From Pontiellaceae bacterium (GTDB taxonomy: Bacteria; Verrucomicrobiota; Kiritimatiellia; Kiritimatiellales; Pontiellaceae), in assembly GCA_016937035.1 (NCBI GenBank), contig JAFGWS010000107.1, positions 1 through 23,322 on the forward strand: a DNA stretch of 23,322 bases, read 5' to 3'. Made by a program: the position numbers and the translations under genes. Positions 7,488 to 18,100 of the stretch are shown in pieces. Position 1 is the stretch's first letter, and every line of letters begins with the position of its first letter. The notes beneath the pieces are model-generated. The model was not told where the DNA came from, searched no databases, and saw nothing but the letters and a program-made list of their open reading frames with translations.

Positions 7488-9253
7488 AGGGGAATCCCAT
7501 ACTCGTTCCATCGGTCGTCCACGCGCTGCTCGATTTCGGGATCGAATTCGACCGGCAGCCGATAGCCTTCCTTCCACGTGGCATCAATGAAGAGCGGAAA
7601 GTGCATCACGAGCTTGTTTCCCACCAGCTCCCGCCGGGCCGGATAAATGTCCAGGTAGGGATCAAAGCGCGTAAACCAACCCCAGAGCGCCATCTGATCG
7701 TCCCGAATATCGACATCCTCCGAAACCACAACCTGCAGGACGTATTGCCGCGCCGCCGGATGGTTGGCCAACGCTTCGCGAATCCGTTCCCGGTCGGCGC
7801 CCTTGCGGAGCTTGAGCATCAACACCCCTTCGCCGAACGCCCGGATATCCAGCACGGCGGAATCGATCTCTTCCGGCCTGGGTGGAGGCGGCGGAGGGGG
7901 ACGGAGCGGAGATCCTTTGCCGCGATTCGCCAGCAACAGCAGGCGGCTGCCGAAATTGATCGCCGGTCCGGTAAAGTCGAGCGTATCCTGCGCTGTGGGC
8001 GCAATCAGATACACGCCGTCCATTGGATCGAGATGCTCCCGAAGTGCGCGGCTCACCGCATAAAAATCGCGAACGTTCACATCGTCGTCGCACACCATCA
8101 GCACCTTGGTCAGCGACAGCTGCCCCTCGCCCAGCACGCCGAACGCATGCTTCAGCGCCTCGCAGCCGTAGCGTTGCCGGACCGACATCGCAACCAGCGG
8201 ATGGAACCCGGATTCGGCATACGACCGGAGATCGACCACCGCATGCCGAAGCATTTTCAGGAACGGGATGCACATTTCCTGCAAGGCGTTCCCGATATAA
8301 AAATCTTCCTGCGGCGGTTTGCCGACGACTGTGGCGGGATAGATGGCATCCTTCCGCGCCAACACGCGGTCCACCCGAAACACCGGAAAATCGGCGGAGT
8401 GCGAATAATGTCCCAGATGATCCCCAAACGGCCCCTCCCTGCGCACATCGCCGGCGCTTACGCTACCTTCCAGCAAAAACTCCACCTGCGACGAAACGCG
8501 GTGGCCGGTGGTCTTGCGATGCAACACCTCCAGCGGCTTGCCGAGAATCAAAGCAGCGAAGAGCTGTTCATCGACCCCTTCCGGCAACGGCGCGATCGCC
8601 GCAAGGGTCAATGCCGGCGGACCACCCAGCGCCACGCTGATCGGCAGGGATTTCCCCAACGCGGTCGCCTGCTTAAAATGGAAACCGCCGCCCTTTTCAA
8701 TCTGCCAATGCATACCGGTCGAAGCATCGTCGTAGCGCTGCAAACGGTACATTCCCAGGTTTCCAACGCCGGTCACCGGATCGACCGTATGCACCAGCGG
8801 CAGGGTAAAGAAGTGCCCGCCATCGCGCGGCCAGCACTTCAATACCGGAAGCTGCATCAGGTTTGGCGGTTCATGCACCGTTTCAAGAATCGGCCCGGAA
8901 CGAACGGTCTTCATCCGCATGGCGACCACTTTCCGGAGGGTGTTACGGCGCGACCAGAGCTTGCCGAGCGTAGGCGGCATCAGCTCGTCCTTCAAACTCG
9001 CAATCTCCTCGCCGATCTCCCGCGGATCGCGCCCAAACACCATGCGCACCCGCTCCGGCGTTCCATACAGATTGCTCACCAACCGATACGGCGAACCCTT
9101 CACATGTTCAAACAGCAACGCCGGGCCGCCCGCTGCAAGCACCCGGTGCTGGATGATCGTGATCTCCTGGTCCGCATCGACCTCCGCCATGACGCGCACC
9201 AGCTCGCCCTTCGCTTCCAGCGCCGCAATAAATTCTCTCAAATCCTTAAACAT
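7484..9253 (-). CDS. UbiD-family decarboxylase, probably in menaquinone synthesis
   Basis: The product is 589 residues. UbiD enzymes use prenylated FMN to remove carboxylates from aromatic or unsaturated acids. In futalosine-pathway bacteria a UbiD homologue (MqnL type) is thought to decarboxylate the prenylated 1,4-dihydroxy-6-naphthoate intermediate; the linkage to menG and mqnA supports that role here. Visible family segments are FKDLREFI at the N-terminus, NLGMYRLQ (165-172) in the cofactor-binding area, EGPFGDHLGHYS (273-284), the hallmark active-site loop, and a conserved C-terminal domain. A proline run (seven Pro, residues 452-458) lies in a linker. AGGGTG precedes the ATG at 9253. 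A UbiX-type flavin prenyltransferase is required but is not encoded in this window. Confidence 0.92.
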   Translation of the reverse strand: MFKDLREFIAALEAKGELVRVMAEVDADQEITIIQHRVLAAGGPALLFEHVKGSPYRLVSNLYGTPERVRMVFGRDPREIGEEIASLKDELMPPTLGKLWSRRNTLRKVVAMRMKTVRSGPILETVHEPPNLMQLPVLKCWPRDGGHFFTLPLVHTVDPVTGVGNLGMYRLQRYDDASTGMHWQIEKGGGFHFKQATALGKSLPISVALGGPPALTLAAIAPLPEGVDEQLFAALILGKPLEVLHRKTTGHRVSSQVEFLLEGSVSAGDVRREGPFGDHLGHYSHSADFPVFRVDRVLARKDAIYPATVVGKPPQEDFYIGNALQEMCIPFLKMLRHAVVDLRSYAESGFHPLVAMSVRQRYGCEALKHAFGVLGEGQLSLTKVLMVCDDDVNVRDFYAVSRALREHLDPMDGVYLIAPTAQDTLDFTGPAINFGSRLLLLANRGKGSPLRPPPPPPPRPEEIDSAVLDIRAFGEGVLMLKLRKGADRERIREALANHPAARQYVLQVVVSEDVDIRDDQMALWGWFTRFDPYLDIYPARRELVGNKLVMHFPLFIDATWKEGYRLPVEFDPEIEQRVDDRWNEYGIPL

Positions 9254-9340
9254 GAATTCACCCTGCCCATTCGCAACAGAGTACGTACAGCAGGGGCTAT
9301 TTGCAATGCAACACCTTCACCGGTGCTCCGTCATGAGCAT

Positions 9341-10660
9341 CTATTCATCTATTGTTTGCTGCCATGTCAGGTTGGCTTGCTGCTTATCCAACCATTTTTT
9401 AAAGCGAAGGATGGCATTTTGATTGCCGGATCGTTGCGGGCCCCACTCGTGCATGTCATAGTCCCATGTGCTGCCGCTGAGAGCGGCCAGTGCCTGCATT
9501 GTCCAAACCTTGTATTGCTCGTCGAGCTGCTCCTGACGCAGCATTTCAAGAATAACCGCTCCCGCCGCCAAATCCTTGCGCTTGCCGAAACCCAGCAAGG
9601 CATAGAAGCGGACTTCTTCATCCGGATCATTCAGCAACGTCATAAGTTGTTCCCGCACGGATTGGAAGGCGTCCGGTGGAAGTTTTGGTATCTGGTGGGC
9701 GGCAATGAAGCGGATGCGGGCGTCAGGATCGACAGCCATTTTTTCTACAGGCTGCGCGAGTTGTTCATCCACGCATTCCATCAGGGCGTAGGCGGCGGCA
9801 TAGCGGATTTCAGGGTCGGCGTCGTCGAGCAGGCTCAGTAAAAACGGTTCTGCAGGTTTCCCATAAAGCGGTCCCTGAAACAGCCCGGAGCAGCGAATCA
9901 GGAACTTCGGATCTTCCTGCACCCGCTTCAAAAGGGGCGAAAGGATCCCGGAATGATCCATGAAAATGAGCGCACTCCAGATCGGGGATGGTTGGTCCTG
10001 ATTCCCATCAATCCAGATTTCCAGCAGACGATCAGAAAAGTCCGTTATATTAAGTGCTTGAATCACACCCGCCGCGCGTTCAACAGCCAGGGGATCGTTA
10101 GAGTCCAAATCAGCCGAAATCAACACTGCAACCCTCTCGGGATACTGTTCATAAATCCACAGCGCCCGCGCCCGGGAAGCCACATTCAACCAGAGTGAAG
10201 TTTCCAGTTTATCCGCAACCTCTTCTACCGATAACGTGAGCGAGGCATCCGCCAACTGCTGCGCCCATAGATCGGTATTGCCATCGTAAGTGTCGTTCGT
10301 CTGATAACGGTTTAAAATATCATGCGGAGCACTGCTGAGAATCATTTCAACTACCCTGCTGAGCGTCCGCGGTGCCAGCTGATGGAAAAAATCCGGCAGA
10401 AGCGCCGACTGCTCTTCCTTGGGTAGCCGGGCAAAGCGCTCGACTGCAAGAAACCGTTCACGGGCGTCTTCGCTTCCCAGTGACTCGAGCGCTGATGTGC
10501 TGAGCGGCAAAATCTCGACTTTTACTTCATTTGAAACCAGCTTGCTGATGCAGGCATTGTCCAGCTCGACCTTGCAGACGACGGTGGATTCCGCCTGAGC
10601 CCCGAGGGTCGCGGCGAGGAGCAGCCCCGCCGCGATAAACTGTCTTGCCACCTTCTTCAT
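9341..10660 (-). CDS. secreted HEAT-repeat protein
   Basis: The product is 439 residues from the ATG at 10660, picked because GGAGA precedes it and a clean signal peptide follows (cleavage after AQA, residue 23). The middle and C-terminal parts are helical; HEAT-like repeats are clearest at about 272-400 (FLLSLLDDADPEIRYAAAYAL, then two further units around DPDARIRFIAAHQI and DPDEEVRFYALLGFG). The N-terminal part is helical and less regular, with an earlier possible unit near 55-80. HEAT solenoids are protein-binding scaffolds; no catalytic residues are seen. It lies 55 bp downstream of the DUF4139 gene and 87 bp upstream of ubiD, all on the minus strand. The close pairing with the DUF4139 gene suggests a shared periplasmic role, which is inference. 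Confidence 0.85.
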   Translation of the reverse strand: MKKVARQFIAAGLLLAATLGAQAESTVVCKVELDNACISKLVSNEVKVEILPLSTSALESLGSEDARERFLAVERFARLPKEEQSALLPDFFHQLAPRTLSRVVEMILSSAPHDILNRYQTNDTYDGNTDLWAQQLADASLTLSVEEVADKLETSLWLNVASRARALWIYEQYPERVAVLISADLDSNDPLAVERAAGVIQALNITDFSDRLLEIWIDGNQDQPSPIWSALIFMDHSGILSPLLKRVQEDPKFLIRCSGLFQGPLYGKPAEPFLLSLLDDADPEIRYAAAYALMECVDEQLAQPVEKMAVDPDARIRFIAAHQIPKLPPDAFQSVREQLMTLLNDPDEEVRFYALLGFGKRKDLAAGAVILEMLRQEQLDEQYKVWTMQALAALSGSTWDYDMHEWGPQRSGNQNAILRFKKWLDKQQANLTWQQTIDE

Positions 10661-10715
10661 GATGTTCTCCATATAGTTGATTATCGTCGATCTGTCACGA
10701 TCCGTCCCGCGCGGA

Positions 10716-12317
10716 TCAATAGGATGGAACGTACCGTTCATAGCTGTATTCCAGCTCCTTCTCTTCGCCGGGCTTCATCTCCACCATCCACTGGATCGAG
10801 CCCCTGCGTTCGAGCAGCTTCAGGTTGTTGGTGTCGAGCGAGATTTCGCCTTCGTCCGAAGCCTTGAGCGGCTTGCCCGAAAGCTTCAGGTCGATGGAAA
10901 GTTTGACCGGCACCTTGTCGTGGTTGCGCATGCGCAGCTTTCCGTCCAGGGAGACGAGATCCACGAAATAGTCGTCCTTGGGTTCGTGCGCCTTCAGCTT
11001 GCGGTCGGTTTCCGATTCTTCCTGTTTGCGCATGACGTTGATGGCCGTGGTGACCGGGAATTCGCCGGAGCTGCCCTGCGGCACATACTTGAGCATGTCT
11101 TCGCTCAGGGCGTTGCCATCGCTGATGACGAGGCAGGGTCCCGTGGTGAACGGCGTGTCCGTATCGTTCTTGAAGACGAGCAGATGCTGGATGTCACCGG
11201 GAGGCGCCCAACGGTAGACATGGTTGTAGGCGATGCGTTTGACGAAGAGGGTGACGATCGCCTTTTCTCCCCGTCGCAGCGTCAGATCCTCGCGCGTGTA
11301 GACCTTGAAGTCGGTCGAGCCGGTTCCCTCCCAGCTCGGCAGCGAGCCCAGCGCCTGATCGAGATTCCTGCGCGATGAATCCACGTCAAGGTCAAAAAAC
11401 GCCGGTTCCATATTTTGGGTCTGATAATTCGCGATGGAGTTGTTGAGGAACCCGTTCGCGATGTTAGGGCTCGAGACGGCGGCGCCGATGGTGCGAATCA
11501 CCTGCCCGATGGCGATCGGGGCAAGGCTGTCGGTGTGCACGAAGTTGGGGACGCCCACGACAAAGTTGACATCGCAATGGATCAGGTCTTCCGCTTCGTT
11601 GACCAATGTGCCGCGCAGCGTCAGCTCGGCGGTTTCGTCATCGATCAGCTCCAGCGTGTATTCCGGGATCCAAGTGATACCTTGGCGCAGGTACGCCATG
11701 CCCAGTGTCGTTTTGTTGAAATCCACGCCGCCGACGCCAGCCGACGCAGCGCGCATCGACTCAACCTTCTTTTCATCGGCGGTCACGTGCACGCGCAGCG
11801 GCTTTTCCAGTACCTGAAGCTTTTCAATGTCCTCCATCGGCACGGCCAGGCTTTGGTTTTCGGTCTGCAATACCGCATAGCTGCCTTCCGATGAAACCAG
11901 CTTTCCCGATGCCTGCCGGTCCGATCCGTTCTGCCGGTACAACAATGCCACCTTCATGTTTTCGTAGGATGCCAGCACCTCTTTCACGGCGTCTATTCCG
12001 CTCGGAGCATCCACATCGTCGAATTCAATCACCTCACCCGGCCCGCTCCCGACAATGTCCACGCTTTCGTATTCCTGGTGGGAATAGATGGAAAACGCCC
12101 CAAAGCAGGCGGGCGGAACCGCGTCCGCCGTGCACCAGCCATCGTTCAGCTCGACCGAGCCTTGTCGCTGGAAAAACCCCAAGCCGTTCTTGAATACGGT
12201 CACCGATTCGACCTTTGTTTCCCAAAGATGGGCGTTGTCCTCGTCCTCCTTCGCCAGACCGGATGATGCCAATGCCAATACCGCTGTTCCGAATACCACG
12301 ATCCTTTTCGTCTTCAT
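10716..12317 (-). CDS. secreted DUF4139-domain protein
   Basis: The product is 533 residues with a signal peptide (cleavage near SSGLA, residue 22) and an AGGAG site before the ATG at 12317. The segment LRQGITWIPEYTLEL (from about 210) followed by a long beta-rich region ending in EEKELEYSYERYV is characteristic of the DUF4139 family, whose members include mucoidy-inhibitor-A-like proteins. The N-terminal domain (about 30-175) starts VESVTVFKNGLGFFQRQGSV, a beta strand and hairpin also typical of the family. Two cysteines (62 and 71) may form a disulphide in the periplasm. The biochemical function of DUF4139 is not established. It is the first gene of the minus-strand run that continues into the HEAT protein and possibly the menaquinone genes. 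Confidence 0.85.
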   Translation of the reverse strand: MKTKRIVVFGTAVLALASSGLAKEDEDNAHLWETKVESVTVFKNGLGFFQRQGSVELNDGWCTADAVPPACFGAFSIYSHQEYESVDIVGSGPGEVIEFDDVDAPSGIDAVKEVLASYENMKVALLYRQNGSDRQASGKLVSSEGSYAVLQTENQSLAVPMEDIEKLQVLEKPLRVHVTADEKKVESMRAASAGVGGVDFNKTTLGMAYLRQGITWIPEYTLELIDDETAELTLRGTLVNEAEDLIHCDVNFVVGVPNFVHTDSLAPIAIGQVIRTIGAAVSSPNIANGFLNNSIANYQTQNMEPAFFDLDVDSSRRNLDQALGSLPSWEGTGSTDFKVYTREDLTLRRGEKAIVTLFVKRIAYNHVYRWAPPGDIQHLLVFKNDTDTPFTTGPCLVISDGNALSEDMLKYVPQGSSGEFPVTTAINVMRKQEESETDRKLKAHEPKDDYFVDLVSLDGKLRMRNHDKVPVKLSIDLKLSGKPLKASDEGEISLDTNNLKLLERRGSIQWMVEMKPGEEKELEYSYERYVPSY

Positions 12318-12520
12318 CTTCCTGCTCCTTTCCTTTTGGAATTCCTGTTATTTCGTACAAGCTAGCAGGTGCCCGGATGACGGTTGTCATACAGGTGTAA
12401 AAAGCTGTAAAAAGTTGCATCGCGAATGCGCGCCGACGATGCCCCAGTTACATTCAGCTACCCGCCTGGCAACCTCACCCGGAAAGGAACTCTCACCGGC
12501 AAGTTCCGTTTGCTCAAAGG

Positions 12521-12566
12521 CAGACTGGACGCGACGTCCTCGGCGTGTGAAGAAGAAGAGAGCGAG
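12521..12566 (+). repeat. hairpin element upstream of ftsH, related to one downstream
   Basis: The string CAGAC, a few bases, ACGCGACG-TCCT-CGGCGTGT, then an A/G-rich GAAGAAGAAGAGAG tail is similar in order and sequence to CAGAC-ACGACG-CCCT-CGTCGCGT-AAAAACAGAGA at 14786-14820. The stem here is imperfect. Probably a dispersed intergenic repeat family. Confidence 0.4.
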
Positions 12567-12639
12567 CCAATTGATCCTCGTTGTAGCGGAAGGGGAAACG
12601 GCAAGATTGGGGGTTGAATCTAAGAGTGCGTTGTAAGCG

Positions 12640-12668
12640 TTGCATTCGCAAAACGTCAATGCTAGGTT
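12640..12668 (+). promoter_or_regulatory. candidate ftsH promoter
   Basis: TTGCAT (12640-12645) and TAGGTT (12663-12668) are separated by 17 bp, with a TG one base upstream of the -10 element (12660-12661) as in extended -10 promoters. Transcription would begin about 25 bp before the ATG at 12699, which is preceded by AAGAAGAG. The -10 is only a partial match to consensus. This is a sigma-70-type guess from sequence; no heat-shock CIRCE element is seen. Confidence 0.35.
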
Positions 12669-12698
12669 TCGTGCTGATTTACAACGAAAGAAGAGACT

Positions 12699-14645
<1,947 letters not shown>

Positions 14646-14662
14646 AGGGTCCTTTAGCCATC

Positions 14663-14711
14663 TTTCGACGGCGAAGCAGTTTCCTAACTGCTTGGCCCTG
14701 TCGCGTCGAAA
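14663..14711 (+). repeat. nested inverted repeat downstream of ftsH
   Basis: The outer arms TTTCGACG (14663-14670) and CGTCGAAA (14704-14711) are perfectly complementary over 8 bp. Inside, AAGCAGTT (14674-14681) and AACTGCTT (14686-14693) form another perfect 8-bp stem with a TCCT loop. RNA from either strand would fold into a stable long hairpin with an internal bulge. It could protect the ftsH mRNA end or act as a Rho-dependent pause; the lack of a T run argues against a simple terminator. Confidence 0.6.
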
Positions 14712-14785
14712 TCATTCGAGTTTGGGGCTCTGAGACCTCCAATTTCTCCATTGAGGGTTACCAGAAGGGAAAATCTGCTTCTTTG

Positions 14786-14820
14786 CAGACACGACGCCCT
14801 CGTCGCGTAAAAACAGAGAA
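14786..14820 (+). repeat. hairpin element downstream of ftsH, related to one upstream
   Basis: ACACGACG (14789-14796), loop CCCT, CGTCGCGT (14801-14808) form an 8-bp stem with one G-T pair, followed by AAAAACAGAGA. It shares layout with the element at 12521-12566. Confidence 0.45.
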
Positions 14821-15071
14821 CCGTTCAGATTGGCCGCGAACTCGGCCGTCAAAAACCCTGATTTTGGAGTTGTCGCTTAACACCGTTGCTTACGTTGAGG
14901 AAAAACCTGTTAGGGAGACAAGAAATCGATACATCCGACGCATCCGGAGAGCATCTGGCGAATCGATTCATCAAACTGTATTGTATTTATTCGTCTTGAT
15001 CCCTGAAGGATTGGCTTGCATGCATTTGAAATCTAAGTGGAGATTTTCCTGTTTTTTTTTGAAAAGAAACG

Positions 15072-15077
15072 TATAGT
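15072..15077 (+). promoter_or_regulatory. candidate -10 element of the giant gene
   Basis: TATAGT lies 31 bp before the ATG at 15108 and is a 5-of-6 match to the sigma-70 -10 box. The upstream spacer is a T-rich tract and no good -35 hexamer is found at 17-18 bp. The ribosome site GGGGAGG (15094-15100) is strong and well spaced. Confidence 0.35.
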
Positions 15078-15107
15078 TTGAATCGTATTTGTTGGGGAGG
15101 TGTTCGG

Positions 15108-18100
15108 ATGGGATGGGCAAAGGTCTTTGTGGTTTCCGGGTTGCTGGTTTCGTTGTGTTCGGCGCAGGACGGCGGGAGGGTTGAGCTGTCGGGGAAGGCG
15201 GCGGACTATTATCAGATTCTCCTGAAGCGGCCGCGTCCGGGCAATTTGTTCGACCGGTTCTGCAACAGCTGGCTCGAGGAAAACGATCTCGCAAAGCTGG
15301 AGGCATTCCTCTCCGAAAACACCGAGCCCAACGCGCGCCATCTCTTGGCCTTCTACTACGAGCGCATGCGCGAATCGAAAAAGGCGTCCGATCTCTACGG
15401 GGAATTGATTGCCGGTGCGCCGGATGATGTCGATCTCGTATTCTACAAGGCCGGCGTCGATGCCGACATGGGGTTTTACGAACAGGCGGCGGAAGACATC
15501 GGCAAGTTGGTTGACCGGGAGAATGTCGACGAGGAACTGCTGATCAAGGCCTTGAAGCTCCAGGGGCGGTGTTTGCTCCGAATCGGGAAGAAGCAGGAGG
15601 GGTTGGCGGTTTGGCAGCGGTTGCTTGAGGTCAGCGGCATGGACGAGGATGTCGCGGACGAATTGACCGACCTGCTGATGGCCGAGGGCTTCTACGAAGA
15701 AGCACTGGCGCAGTGCGATCGCATGCTTGAGACGGAGCGCGATGCCTACCGCAAGGTGATGCTTCGCATGCGCAGGGCCACCCTGCTGGTTCGGATGGAT
15801 CGGCGAAAAGAGGCCATCGACGGCCTTTGCGAAGCCTTTGCCTCCACGGGACAGGGCAGCTGGCTCCAGCGCGATTTGCTCGACCGGATCGAAACCCTCT
15901 ACCGGACCGCCGACGATTTGATGGGACTGGCCAACTGCTGCGAAGGCATGCTGCTGCGTTGGCCCGACAATCCCGAGTTGCGACGGGCCTATGCCGGCTC
16001 GCTGCTGGCGTGCAGGAAAGACGAGGAGGCGCTGGAGGTCGCGCGGGAACTGATACGGCTGGTTCCCGACTCGCAGGAGATCAAGGAATGGTATGTCGGC
16101 GTCCTGCAGGATCTCGATCGGTACGACGAGGCGGCTGCCATGCTGGAAGGATTCCTGGAACGCTTTCCCGACGACAATGCCCTGCGCCTTCAATTGGCGT
16201 CGATCCACCAACTGCGGGAAGATGACCCGAAAACGATCGAATACATCCTGGCCTATCTGGAGCATTCGAAGCAGGAGGCGGCGGATTACCTCATGGCCGC
16301 CCGGACGTTGGCCCGATATGACCTGAACGACGAGGCGACGACGATCTTCTTGGAAATGCTCGGGAAGTGGCCGGATTCGTTGGAGGGGCGCGAAGCCGTG
16401 GCCATGCATATGTCGCGGAAAAGCTATCTGCATCTGGAACTGGCCTGGAAGCACTACGAATGGTTGGCCAAGGCTTGCGATCTCGAAACCCTGCTGCGGC
16501 TCGATTCCGCGCTCAAGGCCGCCAGGAGACCGGACTGGGCGCTGAACCTACTCGATATGCGCAGCGCGGATTTTTCCGGCGAATACCGGTATGCATCGGC
16601 CCGCTATGAAACGATCGCCTCGATGGAGAATCCGGAAGGCCTGCTCGAGCAAGGGCTTCGATGTGTTGACCTGGCCGGCAGCATCGAAGAGATCCAGTCG
16701 TCGGTGGCGACCTTGCTTTATGAAGTCAAGAAGCAGGCCCTGATCAACGAATGGATCGAACGGTTTTCCAGCGAAGAGCCTCTGGCGCCTGCGCGCCTCT
16801 GGTTGCTGGCTTCGCTGCATGTTGCGAACCGGCAGGTGGAGCAGGCCGACGGGTTGCTCCGCGATGCGATGGAAAGCAATCCCGGCAACGAAGACATTGT
16901 CCTGTTCCGGCTGCAATTGGCCCGGCAGGAGAGGAATTGGGATCTTGCGGAAAACCTGCTGGTGCACTTGATCGAACAATTTCCCGCCAGGCAGTCGATA
17001 TGGATCCGGGAGCTGGTGCCTGTGCTGAGCCAGGCCGGACGGCATGAAAAGGCGCTGGAGTGGATCGAGGAATGGAAAAAGGTTTCGCCGAACGCGATCC
17101 GGCCCTACGAGATGGAGCGCGACGCCCTGCTCGCCTCGGGAAAACCAGAGATGGCCGTGCAGCAGATGCGCAAGGCGGTCCTCCAGTTTTCCGAGTCGAA
17201 GGATCTGAAGCGGGCCCTGGGACGGTTGTACGAATCGACGGGCCGCACCAAGGATGCGGAAGAGCTTTATTGGACCATGCTGGATGCGGAGGAGGATCTG
17301 GACAACCGGATGTCACTCTTGTCGGACATCATCGCGATCAAGCAGTCCATGGGGGGAATGAACGATCTTATCCGCGAGCTTGAACGGCGGGCGGAAACCG
17401 CCCGGACCGCCGCATTTCCCCTACTGGGTCTCGCCGAGTGCTATCGGATCAACAACCGCATCAACGAGCGCAGCGCGATATTGGGGCAACTGCTGGAGTT
17501 GCGTCCCAGCGATTTGGCGGTTCTTCGTGCAAAGGCCGGTTTAGAAGAGGATCTCGGCAACTATGATGCGGCCAGAAACCTCATGCAGCGGATCGCGGAC
17601 GAGGAGACCACCGGGGCGGCCTTCCGCAAGCTGGTCGAGTTCGAGGCCATGTATGGCGATCCGGCGCTGGCCGCCGGAATGATGGACGATCCCCGGCTGG
17701 TCAACGATCTGGACTCCTTCGTGGAGCTGGCGACCAGGTTTGCGGCCCTGGGCATTCCGTCGGTGATCGACGCGCAGTTGACACGGGTCATGGAGGAGTA
17801 TCCCGAGGATTATCGCTTGACCTACCTGCATGGGATCAACCTCGGAAAGGAAGGCAAGGCCGAGGAGGCGTTTCGCATCTTTGCGGAGCTGATCCAGCTT
17901 GAGGATGTCGGCGAGCAAACGAATTCCCCGTCCTCGAGACCGACCGCGCGGACCGAAGTCCAACGGCTTATTCAATCAGGCTCCAGCGTTTTCGGTTACC
18001 AGTATTCGGCCGTTTCCGCGCAGTGGCAATTGCAGTATGGGGCCTTCATTCCCCAAGGGCTGATCCAAATGGTCAGCCTTGCAACGCAAGAGGCTAACAA

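Larger units (their letters stand above)
12318..12698. promoter_or_regulatory. divergent regulatory region between the DUF4139 gene and ftsH
   Basis: This 381-bp gap carries several signals. An inverted repeat ATGAC-ggtt-GTCAT lies at 12377-12390. Two direct copies of TGTAAAAAG with a 10-bp period lie at 12396-12414. A hairpin GGAACT/AGTTCC lies at 12486-12507. A hairpin element ACGCGACG-TCCT-CGGCGTGT (12529-12548) has a relative downstream of ftsH. No gene of its own is supported; the open frames that cross it have no ribosome site or family resemblance. The region probably holds promoters for both flanking genes. Confidence 0.4.
14646..15107. other. 462-bp gene-free region with nested hairpins
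   Basis: No gene is supported here. Just after the ftsH stop is a small palindrome AAAGG-gt-CCTTT. Then comes a nested structure at 14663-14711. At 14774-14808 two adjacent hairpins occur: TCTGC-ttcttt-GCAGA, and ACACGACG-CCCT-CGTCGCGT. None is followed by a clear T run, so classic intrinsic termination is not obvious. The last part (about 14980-15107) is AT-rich, with a nine-T run at 15052-15060, and holds the likely promoter of the giant gene. Confidence 0.5.

Noticed and set aside
7601..9841. 746-codon open frame on the plus strand
   Set aside because: It is antisense to ubiD and runs across the intergenic gap into the HEAT gene. The translation is His/Arg/Gln-rich with no family resemblance, which is typical of a GC-rich antisense frame.
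14783..15076. 97-codon plus-strand open frame between ftsH and the giant gene
   Set aside because: No ribosome site; Arg-rich start across a hairpin and an end through a T run suggest chance.
15033..16454. 473-codon minus-strand open frame
   Set aside because: It lies opposite the giant gene, has no ribosome site, and its reading through the poly-T promoter region makes it implausible.
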